A DNA stretch of 64,000 bases, from contig JAQMRL010000021.1 in assembly GCA_035578175.1 (NCBI GenBank), positions 5,357,538 to 5,421,537 of the forward strand. Reading direction: 5' to 3'. The notes beneath the pieces were generated by a model, which searched no databases, was not told the DNA's origin, and saw only the letters and a list, made by a program, of their open reading frames with translations. Origin of the DNA: Catonia carolina. Lineage: Eukaryota; Arthropoda; Insecta; Hemiptera; Achilidae. Position 1 is the first letter of the stretch. Each line of letters begins with the position of its first letter. Made by a program: the position numbers and the translations under genes. This document shows, in pieces, positions 20,434 to 31,016 of this stretch.

Positions 20434-20531
20434 ATGAGAGATAAAAAATACCATACCTGAACCGGGAATCGAACCCGGGACCCCGGCGTAGAAACCAGTT
20501 GCGCTAACCACTACACTTCCCCAACAGGCCG
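20434..20531 (-). mobile_element. SINE-C copy C2, head region
   Basis: tRNA-like head on the reverse strand with box B at 20462-20476 (reverse strand CCGGGTTCGATTCCCGG). Together with the text to about 20595 (GTTGTTTAGGTTTGTTATAT) it repeats 19146-19320. Confidence 0.8.
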
Positions 20532-20609
20532 GACAAAAAAAAGTTAGTTTTTCTGAAGTTTTTAAAGAGTTGTTTAGGTTTGTTATATCTATTTATTATA
20601 TCAGTGTTC

Positions 20610-20697
20610 CGTAAGAAAATGTTAGTGTAGTAGTCTACAGTAACGTAATGTTTAATCAAATTTATTAATTTTAATCACTACAGGTATTATCTAGTAA
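20610..20697 (+). repeat. Direct repeat flanking H12 (left copy)
   Basis: The stretch from AATGTTAGTGTAGTA to TATTATCTAGTAAATTTT recurs at 21838-21918, after H12 and SINE-B3. The right copy lacks the HINE, which suggests a tandem duplication with one unit carrying it. Confidence 0.8.
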
Positions 20698-21670
20698 ATT
20701 TTTACTTTCTCTTGCTTATACGAATATATAGGAAGGAAAGTATTGTTTTCATGTCGATTTTTCGAAATCGAGTTTTCACCCACTATACACGTAAACAGCC
20801 CCCTCAACACACACAAACTTGTTTTTAGCGATTGGTCTGTGTGTGTGTCTGAGTGTGTGTGTGCGTGTGTGTATGTGTGTGTATGAAAAGAATATCTCAA
20901 GAACGAAACATCGTACGAACTTTAAACTTAAAACTTAAGTTACATACCACTACCGGACCCGACACGAACATTTTCATTAAAATCGGTCAACCGGAAGTAA
21001 TAGTTTATTCGTGTAATTTTTCACTTTTTTGCGTGTTTCTCAAAAACTGTCTTACAATTTTATTTTAAAATCGCCTGGTTTACTAAATTTTTTATGCTCT
21101 ACAAAATAGAGTAGGCGCCATGTTTGCTGAAATTCTTGGTGAGGCTGTTTTTACGTAAAAAAATAGTTTTTTTAAGATTACGGCTTTAATATGCATTTTA
21201 GCGCATCAATGTATGTAATAAAAGTTGTAGCGAATTTACAAACCTACAACTTTTATTTCTAACATGTTATTGTACAACGCTTAGTTTAGCGGTAATTAGC
21301 AATTTTCTGTTTTTTTTTCTCACAAAAACGTGTGAAAATCGATTCTTTTAAGATTTCGGCCTTAGAATGCATTTTACGACAAAAGCGTATATAATCAATT
21401 TTATAGAAATAAAAAGATCTACAACTTTTATTTAGATCATTTTCCTCTACGGAACCTAGTTTAGCGTGAAAGAGTGATTTTCCGTATTTTTAAGCCAAAC
21501 TGAGGTTGATTTTCACTTTGCGTCTTTCAGTCATGATTAAAATAAGGTTATGTTTTTTGAGGTTAGTTTTTTGTTTATTTCTAATGTTTTATTACTAATG
21601 TTAGATTATATTATTAATTATTTGCATTGGCAAGAGAAAGTTATGTGAGTGTTTTACACAAGATTTTTTT
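20698..21670 (+). mobile_element. HINE-like element H12, full length
   Basis: Start at 20701 (hairpin changed to CTTATACGAATATATAGG). The GT tract at 20838-20882 is impure. The 3' hairpin is GTGAGTGTTTTACAC. SINE-B3 adjoins the terminal T-run. Confidence 0.93.
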
Positions 21671-21832
21671 TTGTTTAACGTCCGATTGTTCTGCAATTAC
21701 TTCTAATGCAAACGGTGAAGGATGAAATGATTTTTTGTAACGTTTGAAAATAAGCCGTGCCTGAATGGGATTCGAACCGAAGACCACATGATGAGAGGCG
21801 AGCACGTTACCAACTACGCCAATGCGGCCGGC
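21671..21832 (-). mobile_element. SINE-B copy B3
   Basis: Reverse strand; the tail TTTAACGTCCGATTGTTCTG is fused to the T-run of H12, and the tRNA-like head with box B (GGATTCGAACC on this strand) ends at GCGGCCGGC, 21832. Confidence 0.88.
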
Positions 21833-21937
21833 AAGAAAGTGTTAGTGTAGTACAGTAGCGTAATATTTAATGAAATTTATTAATTTTAATCACTACAGGT
21901 ATTATCTAGTAAATTTTGCATGACATTTATTATGTTG

Positions 21938-22335
21938 TTGCCCATAACAGACAGATGGAGTGTCAAATTATTTACACTCAATCTGTTCGTTGCAGGGCTA
22001 AAATAAATAGTCCTGTTTCTTATCACATGGTCAGCCAATTAAATGACTGAATCATTTAAGAACAGAAGAGGTAGAGGTGTATTGTGACACTAATCAGATT
22101 TATCTCCTCTGAAAGTAATGAATTTCATTATACAGTTGGACCCTGTGGTGAATGAAGTGAAAATGTCATTTGCAGAGTGGAAAATATGTGCTTTTCAGAG
22201 GGCCCGGCATGCTGATAAGCGTACTTTTCCATTCAGTGAGGAAGGCAATGGTAAACCACCTGACTACTCGTTTTACTTATTAAAACCTCTACAGGTTCAA
22301 ACCAGCCTACAGGCTCATAACCTATACATCAACAT
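21938..22335 (+). mobile_element. SINE-D copy D6
   Basis: Full length with the 9 bp duplication ATTATGTTG (21929-21937 and 22336-22344). The tail is degenerate (CATAACCTATACATCAACAT). The open frame across it starting MNFIIQLDPVV recurs in other D copies but is only repeat sequence. Confidence 0.9.
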
Positions 22336-22344
22336 ATTATGTTG

Positions 22345-22559
22345 AGTCATGTTTTGTTGTGGCTGGTTATAATAAGCAGATAGCGGTGACCGTCCACATA
22401 ACAAAATATTCTTTCACTTTCATTCGAATATGTACTGTAATTACTATATGAGGCTAACGTAACCAAATAACAGAGAGACGTTTTAGTGGGTGACGTTGAT
22501 CTTATTTCTAGCACGTGGAATCGTGAGTGCCTAGCCCACTCTCTTACTACCGCTCCGCA
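22345..22559 (-). repeat. Possible tRNA-like short repeat
   Basis: On the reverse strand, GGAGCGGTAGTAAGAGAGTG and GGCTAGGCACTCACGATTCC could be a degenerate tRNA-type head. No box B match or tail was convincing. It adjoins H13. Confidence 0.25.
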
Positions 22560-23342
22560 AAAAAATCTGGTGTGAAACACTCACACAACTTTCTCTTGCC
22601 AATATAAATAATTAACAATAAACCTAATATTAGTAATAAAACATTAAAAATAAACAAAAAACTAACCTCAATAAACATAACCTTATTTTAATCATGAGTG
22701 AAAGACGCAAAATGAAAATCAAACTCAGTTTGGCTTAGAAATACGGAAAATCACTTTTTCACGCTAAACTAGGCTCTGTAGAGAAAAATGTTTAAAATAA
22801 AAGTTGTAGATCTTTTAATTTTCTATCAATTCTATTATATACACTTTGGTCATAAAATGCATACTAAGGCCGAAATCTTTAAAAAAATCGATTTTTCACA
22901 CGTTTTCGTGAGAAAAAAATCAGAAAATCGCTAATTACTGCTAAACTAAGCGTTTTACAAAAAAGTGTTTGAAATAAAAGTTGTAGGTTTTTAAATTTTC
23001 TACAACTTTTATTATATAACATTTTGCGCTAAAATGCATATTAAAGCCGCAATCTTAAAAAGAAATTGTTTTTACGTAAAAACAGCCTTACCCAGAATTT
23101 CAGCACACATGACGCCTACCCTATCTTGTAGAGAATAAAAAATTAAGTAAACCAGGCGATTTTTAAAAAAATCTTAGAACCAGTTTTTGAGAAAATCACA
23201 AAAAAGTGAAAAATTACACGAATAAACTACTACTTCCGGTTGACCGATTTTGATGAAAATGTTTGTGTCGGGTCCGGTAGTGGTATGTAACTTAAGTTTC
23301 AAGTTTCAAGTTCGTACGACGTTTCGTTCTTAAGATATTTTG

Positions 23343-23395
<53 letters not shown>

Positions 23396-23530
23396 CAATC
23401 GCTAAAAACATGTTTTTTGGGTTCAGGGGGTCTGAAAACGTATAGATCCGGTGAAAACTCGATTTCGAAAAATCGACATGAAAACAATACTTTCCTTCCT
23501 ATATATTCATATAGGCAAGAGAAAGTAAAA
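22560..23530 (-). mobile_element. HINE-like element H13, full length
   Basis: Reverse copy with 3' hairpin at 22570-22586 and start at 23527. The (CA)n tract at 23346-23392 is nearly perfect. Confidence 0.95.
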
Positions 23531-23562
23531 AAATACCAAATCAATTCTACATTGCAAAGAAT

Positions 23563-23620
23563 AAAAATCTGGTGTGAAACACTCACACAACTTTCTCTTG
23601 CCAATGTAAATAATTTAAAC
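23563..23620 (-). mobile_element. HINE-like element H14, 3' end only
   Basis: Only the 3' hairpin, subterminal repeat and about 20 bp remain, 35 bp from the start of H13 and in the same orientation. An (ATA)n and a (TTA)n run follow at 23622-23687. Confidence 0.85.
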
Positions 23621-23735
23621 GATATAATAATAATAATAATAATTTTTTTATTTCTGTACATAATTTCATTTATTATTATTATTATTGGCGAATTCTCCTT
23701 GGATAGAAGACGTTAAGCATCATGACTCAGTTTCG

Positions 23736-24405
23736 TCATTTGTTTTTCTTATTGGTCCAGTAGGCCTTCATTGTTTCCGAGAAAGCTTTTTTGCGGTTTT
23801 CAGACCACTTTGGTCTAAACTGCTTCTCTCTTGAGGGCTCTGAAACTTTCCACTTGTCTACCTTGTGACGGAATAAGTTTTTATTAAAAATTTCAGTTTG
23901 ATGTATATTTGCGCTTTTTAGGTCCTTACGAATTGCGTCCAGCCAAGGTGTTGAAATTTTATGTTTTGTTATATATTCAATTATTCTTTTTGTTAGCCTA
24001 TCCTCCTGCAATCTGTTAAGATGTCCAAAGAACTTCAACCGCCTTTTACGCATGTCAATTTCGATGTTTGAATAGCTCTCTGTTGTTTTGTTGGATTGCA
24101 GCCTATACCCATCTTCTGTAAGTCGAGCCCCTAGAATTTTTCTAATAATTTTTCTTTCCTCCTTTTTGATTTCTTCGATTTCGTGTTTTCTGTTAAGTAC
24201 TAGTGTTTCGCTTGCGTAGAGGACCATTGGTTTAATAACTGCGTTGTAGTGCCGAATTTTAGTTTGTCTTGACATGGATTTTTTGTTGTAGAGATTTTGA
24301 ACTAATCCTAGAGCTTTTTTCATTTTTTGGAGAAGATTTTGTTGGGAAATTCTTTCAAGACCTGTTGGTTCAATGAATTCCCCCAAATATTTGAAGTATG
24401 GAACC
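23736..24405 (-). pseudogene. LINE L5 reverse transcriptase C-terminal remnant
   Basis: The reverse-strand frame is open for over 220 codons. It begins upstream of the ORF Met with PYFKYLGEFIE at about 24402, a post-active-site reverse transcriptase motif. It then has QTKIRHYNAVIKPMVLYASE and RRLKFFGHLNRL, and ends WTNKKNK. It is in one frame with no stops, better preserved than L3 or L4, and belongs to a different family. 5'-truncated at the junction with SINE-A2. I did not find a target duplication or poly-A tail. Confidence 0.75.
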
Positions 24406-24733
24406 TTGTTGGTCTAGAGGTAAAGTCGTCACCAAAATCAGCTGTTTACAACAGCTGATTTTCGGAGACGAAGGTTCCTGGTTCAAATCCTAGTAAAGGT
24501 AGTTACTTTTATACGGATTTGAATGCTAGACAGGTTGTTACCGGTGTACTTTGATGGTTGGGGTTCAATTAACCATACTCTCTCAGGAATGGTTGACCTG
24601 GGTCTGTACAAGATTACACAGTCTCATTTACACGTCATACACATCATCCTCATCTGATTGGGTCATGGGGTTGCTTATTGTTCTCAATTGAACAGATTGC
24701 AACGTACACACATTAGGAATTCCAAAAAAAAAA
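24406..24733 (+). mobile_element. SINE-A copy A2, full length
   Basis: Box A-like TTGGTCTAGAGGTAAAG at the start, box B GGTTCAAATCC at 24480-24490, conserved body, ACGTACACACATTAGGAATT plus poly-A end. It adjoins the truncated 5' end of L5. Confidence 0.9.
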
Positions 24734-25077
24734 TCTTAAAATATAATACAATAAAATTTTACAAAATAATAAAATATTATGCAACACTCACCATATTTCT
24801 AAAAAATAAATAATATACCAATTTTTTATAACTTCTCAATATTTGAAAAAAGACTTACTTCATGTGATTTTAAATTAAAATTAAAATTAATTTCACCCAG
24901 AATTATTAAAATCAATTTTTATATTTTCATAAAAAACAAATGTAGTTTTATGAAAATTTAATAAATTTATTTATTTATTTACAATATATTTATAAATTGA
25001 AATAATATTACTGTGACATCCTTTAGCCAGCTTTTTTTAATTAAAAAAAAAAAAATTTAATATAAATAATTTTTTTA
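24734..25077. other. Very AT-rich unassigned sequence
   Basis: About 340 bp of nearly pure A/T with short direct repeats. No motif from other repeats and no meaningful frame. Confidence 0.5.
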
Positions 25078-25777
25078 TATAACCTACCATTAGAAATAAA
25101 CTAAAAACTAACCTCAATAAACATAACCTAATTTCAATCATGAATGAAAGACGCAAAATGAAAATTAACCTCAGTTTGGCTTAAAAATACGGAAATTCAC
25201 TCTTTCACGCTAAACTAGGCTCTGTAGAGAGAAAAATGCTTTAAATAAAAGTTGTAGATCTCTTAATTTCCTATAAATTTAATTACATACACTTTTGTCG
25301 TAAAATACTAAGGCCAAAATCTTTAAAAAAACTCGATTTTTCACACGTTTTTGTGAAAAAAAAACAGAAAATCGCTATAAAAAAAAGTTATACAAAAAAA
25401 TTTAAAAAAAAAAGTTGTAGGATTTTAAATCCTCTACAACTTTTATTACCTATACATTTTTGCGCTTAAATGCATATTAAAGCTGCAATCTTAAAAACAA
25501 AATTTCTTACATGAAAACAGCCTTTTTAAAAATTTCAGTTACCATGACGCCTACTTTATCTTATAGAGCATAAAAAATTTAGTAAACGAGGTGATATTAA
25601 AAAAATCGTAGGAGCTGTTTTTGAGAAAAACGCAAACAAGTCAAAAATGACACGAATAAACTACTACTTCCGGTTGACCGATTTTGATGAAAATGTTCAT
25701 GCCAGGTCCTCTAGTGATACCTAACAGAAGTTCTAAGTTTCAACTTTTTACAATAGTTCCTCCTTGAGATATTTTGT

Positions 25778-25784
25778 TTACACA

Positions 25785-25817
<33 letters not shown>

Positions 25818-25854
25818 ACACACACATACACACACACACACACACTCGCGCGCG

Positions 25855-25892
<38 letters not shown>
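25778..25892 (+). repeat. Alternating (CA)n/(CG)n microsatellite
   Basis: Two blocks of CG repeats (25800-25815 and about 25846-25862) are embedded in CA repeats. It sits at the fixed microsatellite position of H15. Confidence 0.95.
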
Positions 25893-25895
<3 letters not shown>

Positions 25896-26012
25896 CAATT
25901 GCTAAAAACAGGTTTTTTTGGGTTCAATGGGTCTGAAAACGTGTATATCCGGTGACTAGATTTCTGAAAATCGTTCTGAAAACAATACTTTCATTCCTAT
26001 ATATTCATATAG

Positions 26013-26413
26013 CTGCCCATAACAGACAGGTAGAGTGTCAAATTATTTATACTCAATCTGTTCGTTGCAGGGCTAAAATAAATGGTTCTGTTTCTTATCA
26101 CATGGTCAGCCAATTAAATGACTGAATCATTTAAGAACAGAAGAGGTAGAGGTGTACTGTGACACTAATCACAATTATCTCCTCTGAAAGTAATGAATTT
26201 CATTATACAGCCAGACCCTGTGGTGAATGAAGTGAAGGTGTCATTTGCAGAGTGGAAAATAAGTGCTTTTCAGAGGGCCCGGCATGCTGATAAGCGTATA
26301 TACTTTTCCATTCAGTAAGTTGTGGCAATGTTAAACCACCTCACTCCTCGTTTTACTTAGTAAAACCTCTACAGGTTCAAACCAGCCTTTTGGCTGATGA
26401 CCTAAACAACAAC
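26013..26413 (+). mobile_element. SINE-D copy D7, full length, 401 bp
   Basis: The 12 bp duplication ATATTCATATAG (26001-26012 and 26414-26425) is in the hairpin of H15. The (AAC)n tail is intact. Confidence 0.93.
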
Positions 26414-26441
26414 ATATTCATATAGGGCAGAGAGAAAGTAA

Positions 26442-26650
26442 TAATAGCAAAAGCACTTGAACGTTACACACACATAGACTGTGCCATTTTTATGAGGCGC
26501 AGGAGGAATATTGCGTCATCCAAGTTCATTCGGCATTATGACAGCAAACAACTAATTTTATGGAGCCATAAAATGGTTCGATAATAAAAATGTGTAATTA
26601 TTTCTAGTAATTACTAATGAACAAAAGTAATATATTTACAGTTAGTCTAG
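26442..26650. other. Unassigned sequence
   Basis: About 210 bp of possible unique sequence between H15 and SINE-D8; no frame or repeat recognised. Confidence 0.4.
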
Positions 26651-26663
26651 GACTTTACATTGT

Positions 26664-27057
26664 GTGTTTAGGTCATCAGCCAAAAGGCTGGTTTGAACCT
26701 GTAGAGGTTTTACCAAGTAAAACGAGGAGTGAGGTGGTTTACCATTGCCTTCCTCACTGAGTGAAAAAGTATGCTTATCAGCATGCCGGGCCCTCTGAAA
26801 AGCACATATTTTCTACTCTGCAAATGACACCTTCACTTTATTCACCACAGGGTCTGGCTGTGTAGTGAAATTCATTACTTTCAGAGGAGATAACTCTGAT
26901 TAGTGTCACCTAATACACCTCTACCTCTTCTGTTCTTAAATGATTCAGTCATTTAATTGGCTGACCATGCGATAAGAAACAGAACTATTTATTTTAGCCC
27001 TGCAATGAACAGATTGAGTGCAAATTATCTGACACTCCACCTGCCCATTATGGGCAC
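26664..27057 (-). mobile_element. SINE-D copy D8, full length, 394 bp
   Basis: Exact 13 bp duplication GACTTTACATTGT at 26651-26663 and 27058-27070. Confidence 0.94.
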
Positions 27058-27267
27058 GACTTTACATTGTTAAGTACAATAGGTATATTCTATTATGAAC
27101 TTGGTTAAGTTCATTTTACTATTATTAACTAACTTACATATAAATTTAATTTTTATGTTTAAAGCGCATTAAAAATATTTTATTCACTATAAAATTACTT
27201 CAATTCGAATAAAAAGATTTATATGAAAAACTGGAAAATAATCGATATTTAATTAATCGTAAAAAAA

Positions 27268-28270
27268 CCGACAAAAGTATATATAATCAAATTTATAGGA
27301 AATTAAAAAATCTACAATTTTTATTTAAAACATTTTTTTCTACAGAACCTAGTTTACCGTAAAAGAGTGATTTCCCGTATTTTTAAGCTAAACTGAGGTC
27401 GATTTTCATTTTGCGTCTTTCACTCACGATTAAAATTAGTTTATGTTTATTGAGGTTAGTTTTACTTGCTCTTGCCTATCAGAATATATAGGAAGGAAAG
27501 TATTGTTTTCATGTCGATTTTTCGAAATCGAGTTTTCACCGGATCTACACGTTTTCGAACCCCCCTGAACCCAAAAAATATGTTTTTTAGCGGTTGGTGT
27601 GTGTGTGTGTGTGTGTAAAAAATATCATCTGAAGAACGGAATATCGTACGAACTTGAAACTTAAGTTACATACCACTACCGGACCCGACACAAACATTTT
27701 CATCAAATCGCTCAACCGGAAGTAGTAGTTTATTCGTGTAATTGTGCACTTTTTTGCGATTTTCTCAAAAACTGGTTCTACGATTTTTTAAAAAACTGAT
27801 TTATAGAAAATTAAAAGAGCTACAACTTTTATTTTAAGCATTTTTCTATACAGAGGCTAGTTTAGCGTAAAAGAGTGATTTTCCGTATTTCTTAGCCAAA
27901 CTGAGGTCGATTTTCATTTTGCGTCTTTCACTCATGATTAAAATAAGGTTATGTTTTTAGAGGTTAGTTTTTTGTTTATTTGTAATGTTTTATTACTAAT
28001 TAAAAAATAAATATCTATAATGTTTTATTGTTAATTATTTGCATTGGCAAGAGAAAGTTGTGTGTTTCACACCAGATTTTTTGTTTATTTCTAATGTTTT
28101 ATTACTAATGTTAGGTTTATTGTTAATTATTTGCATTGGTAAGATAATAAAGTTTTGTGAATGTTTCACACCAGATTTTTCCAGTAGTAAAATAACTTAA
28201 TTATTAAAATTACAAAACTAAACTCGGGTATGAAGAGAAAGTCGTGTGATTGTTTTACACCAGATTTTTT
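27268..28270 (+). mobile_element. HINE-like cluster H16-H19 with serial 3' ends
   Basis: Four same-strand pieces follow each other. H16 (27268-27463) is core sequence up to GAGGTTAG. H17 (27462-28082) has an intact start and 3' hairpin with an internal deletion at about 27795. H18 (28083-28180) repeats only the last about 100 bp with its own hairpin. H19 (28230-28270) has only the GAGAAAGTCGTGTG...CCAGATTTTTT end. Each 3' end is followed by the next piece within a T-run or a short gap. Confidence 0.85.
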
Positions 28271-28580
28271 AAATTTTTTAATATATTCTATTTATAATTA
28301 CGATTAACATAAAACATTAACATTTTACAACGGGCTAAAAATCACTAAAATAGAATATAATTTTATTCTCGGTCATAAAAACATAAAACTCATTAAACTT
28401 TATTATTAATTATGCTTTTGAAATATGCAACTTATTTTATAGACCATAAGAAACTTTGTGAACCATGACAAATACCTTGTAACATTGTTAAATAAACTAT
28501 TGCTATTTCTAACAAACATTAGAAAATTTAATGCTTAACCTAATTTTTCACATAATCCTTGAACTTTTGTTTTAATGTTT
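28271..28580. other. AT-rich unassigned sequence
   Basis: About 310 bp with no recognised repeat or frame, just upstream of SINE-A3. Confidence 0.4.
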
Positions 28581-28597
28581 TATTTTTATACAAAACC

Positions 28598-28927
28598 TAC
28601 CGGGTTGGTCTAGAGGTAAAGTCGTCTCCAAAATCATCTGTTTAACAGCTGATTTTCGGAGACGAAGGTTCCCGGTTCAAATCCTAGTAAAGGTAGTTAC
28701 TTTTATACGGATTTGAATACTAGACAGTGGTTACCGGTGTACTTTGATGGTTGGGGTTCAATTAACCATACTCTCTCAGGAGTGGTCGACCTGGGTCTGT
28801 AGAAGACTACACCTCATTTTCACTTCATACACATCATCCTCATCTCATTGGGTCATGGGGTTGCTTATTGTTCTGAATTGAACAGATTGCAACGTACTTG
28901 AATTAAGGATTACAAAAAAAAATGTCA
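28598..28927 (+). mobile_element. SINE-A copy A3, full length
   Basis: The head is TACCGGGTTGGTCTAGAGG. The exact 17 bp repeat TATTTTTATACAAAACC flanks it (28581-28597 and 28928-28944). The second repeat is followed at once by the head of SINE-A4. Confidence 0.93.
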
Positions 28928-28944
28928 TATTTTTATACAAAACC

Positions 28945-29043
28945 CACCGGGTTTGTCTAGAGGTAAAGTCGTCGCCAAAATCATCTGTTTAACAGCTGAT
29001 TTTCGGAGACGAAGGTTCCCGGTTCAAATCCTAGTAAAGGTAG
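28945..29043 (+). mobile_element. SINE-A copy A4, head only
   Basis: CACCGGGTTTGTCTAGAGG to box B and TAGTAAAGGTAG, then an abrupt change to HINE core (H20). It shares its 17 bp upstream flank with A3. Confidence 0.88.
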
Positions 29044-29661
29044 CAAAAACTGGTCGTACAATTTTTTTAAAAATCGCCTGGTTTACTCAATTTTTTATTC
29101 TCTACAAGAAAGGGTAGGCGTCATGTTCGCTGAAATTCTTGGTGAGGCTGTTTTCACGTAAAAGCAAAGTTTTTTTTAAGATTACGGCTTTAATATGCAA
29201 TTTAGCGCAAACATTTATATAATAAAAGTTGTAGAGAATTTAAAATTCTACAACTTTAATTTCAAACATTTTTCTTGTATAACGCTTAGTTTAGCAGTAA
29301 TTAGCAATTTTCTGTTTTTTTCTCAGGAAAACGAGTGAAAAATAGATTTTTTTTCGGCCTTAGTATGCATTTTATAATAAAAATCAAATATATAGAAAAT
29401 TAAAAGATCTGCAACTTTTATTTAGAACATTTTTCTCTACAGAGCCTAGTTTAGCGTGAAAAAGAGATTTTCCGTATTTTTAAGTTTTCATTTTCATTTG
29501 ATTTTCATTTTGAGTCTTTCACTCATGATTAAAATAAGGTTATGTTTATTGAGGTTAATGTTTTGTTTATTTCTAATGTTTTATTACTAATATTAGGTTT
29601 ATTGTTAATTATTTATATTGGCAAGAGAAAGTTGTGTGAGTGTTTCACACCAGATTTTTTT
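29044..29661 (+). mobile_element. HINE-like element H20, 5'-truncated
   Basis: It starts at CAAAAACTGGTCGTAC in the core and is complete to the 3' hairpin and T-run (29636-29661). Confidence 0.9.
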
Positions 29662-29701
29662 AAATATTCTCCGGTGTTGGTGCAAATTTCTAACCAACTG
29701 T

Positions 29702-30759
29702 TGTCACCGCCACCCCTTCTAGTTAATCATTTTAAGTGCTGCCGGCCTTTGTCGGCGCGGTAGGCCCTTTGACGGCGTCCCGACAAACTTTTCGGCTCCG
29801 CACCGACAAAGGCTTTTGTCATCAAGGCCCAGCCAGTAGCCGCTGTCTACCACAGCGCTCTCGGCAGCTATATAAAGAGCGCTGCACAGAGCCGAGGGAT
29901 TCAATTCCGATGAAGATTCCGAGGGGTTCACTTCGAATCAGACAGCAAACAAGACGTCTTCCACGGCACACGGCTGCCGGACTCCAGCGAAGACTAATCG
30001 ACGACCCCGCAAGAGAGAAGATGATGCTTCCGCTCGCCGACCCGTCACCGTAAGCCGTCGAGCGGACCGTCTTCGCCCGCTGACGCGAGCGATGCCTACA
30101 GTGGTCCCTCGACCGAGCCTTACGCCCACTGGACCCAAAGAAGCAGCCATCGACGCACTACTGCGAGGGAAGAAGATAATGTCTCCGCTGGACGACGATA
30201 TAGCGTGTCGCCCAGCTCCTCGACCACCACGAGTAGTCGTCGCCACGAGTAGACGAGAGACGTCATCTTTTTCCCTCGCAGTAGTGCGTCGATGGCTGCT
30301 TCGTCGGGTCCGGTGGGCGTAAGGCTCGGTCGAGGGACCGCTTTGGGCATCGCTTGCGTTAGCGGGCGATGACGGTCCGGTCAACGGCTTACGGTGACGT
30401 GTCGGCGAGCGGAAGCATCATCTTCTCTTTTGCGGGGTCGTCGATCAGTCTTCGCTGGAGTCCGGCAGCCGTGTGCCGTGGTGGACGTCTTGTCTGCTGT
30501 CTGGTTCGAAGTGAATCCCTCGGAGTCTTGATCGGAATTGAATCGCCCGGCTCAGTGCAGCGCTCTTTACATAGTTGCCGAGAGCGCTGTGGTAGAGAGC
30601 GGCTACTGGCTCGACTTTGATGACAAAGGACTTTGTCGGTGCGGAGCCGAAAGGTTTGTCGGGACGCCGTCAAAAGGCCTACCGCGCCGACAATAGCCGG
30701 AAGAAGTATTGAAGGCCGGCAACACGGTAAATGATTAATTAGAAGGGGTAACGGTGACA
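29702..30759. repeat. GC-rich 1.06 kb palindrome with LTR-like arms
   Basis: It begins TGTCACCG and ends CGGTGACA. Arms of about 480 bp (29702-30185 and about 30255-30759) are imperfect inverted repeats around a spacer of about 70 bp. Each arm has a TATA box-like sequence in the same relative place: TATATAAA at 29869-29876, and TATGTAAA on the reverse strand at 30566-30573. It is far more GC- and CpG-rich than anything else here. Several open frames occur on both strands but the arms give the same peptides on opposite strands and none is recognisable. A TG...CA start/end and TATA box fit LTR sequence; two inverted LTRs or a foldback element are the options. I see no target duplication. Confidence 0.75.
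29869..29876 (+). promoter_or_regulatory. TATA box-like motif in left palindrome arm
   Basis: TATATAAA followed by AGAGCGCTGC. A GC-rich surround and conservation of position in the opposite arm (as TATGTAAA) suggest an RNA polymerase II promoter of a transposable element. Confidence 0.5.
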
Positions 30760-30873
30760 TGAGGTTAGTTTTTTGTTTATGTCTAATGTTAATTACTAAT
30801 GTTAGATTATATTGTTAATTACTATATGCATTGGCAAGAGAAAGTTGTGTGAGTGTTTCGCACCAAATTTTTT
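30760..30873 (+). mobile_element. HINE-like element H21, 3' end only
   Basis: It starts TGAGGTTAGTTTTTTG directly after the palindrome and ends GTGTTTCGCACCAAATTTTTT. This T to C/G-changed end is shared with H22, showing common descent of the two blocks. Confidence 0.85.
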
Positions 30874-30955
30874 GGATTAAAGACACCTGAAAACATGTAT
30901 TTCAGGCCTTTTGATTTTCAAAAGGTCCTCTGAAAAAGTCAATAGTAAAATTAGA
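30825..30955 (+). repeat. Direct repeat, first copy (matches 31690-31815)
   Basis: The HINE 3' end plus TTGGATTAAAGACACCTG, a small hairpin (CCTGAAAACATGTATTTCAGG) and TCAATAGTAAAATTA recur 865 bp downstream. A third relative of the following sequence (AATTAAAGTTGAATTAAAAT...) is at 33150-33270. Confidence 0.8.
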
Positions 30956-31016
30956 GCGATAAAAGTTGAATTAAAATTGTCAACAAAATCTCTTATTGTG
31001 TAATTAAAAGGAACGA

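Larger units (their letters stand above)
25078..26441 (-). mobile_element. HINE-like element H15, split by SINE-D7
   Basis: The 3' hairpin is lost (the copy starts at ACCATTAGAAATAAAC). The core is diverged and the (CA)/(CG) tract lies at 25778-25892. The start hairpin is interrupted by SINE-D7 at 26013 and resumes at 26426 with GGCAGAGAGAAAGTAA. Confidence 0.9.

Noticed and set aside
22118..22345. Recurring frame starting MNFIIQ..DPVVNEVKVSF
   Set aside because: It is the SINE-D body; it appears with the orientation of the SINE and has no independent support.
29736..30620. Six overlapping open frames in the GC-rich palindrome
   Set aside because: High GC lowers stop frequency. The two arms give nearly the same peptides on opposite strands and there is no recognisable motif.
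29702..30759. Assembly fold-back artefact
   Set aside because: The two arms differ at many positions and by small indels, so they are not one sequence read twice.
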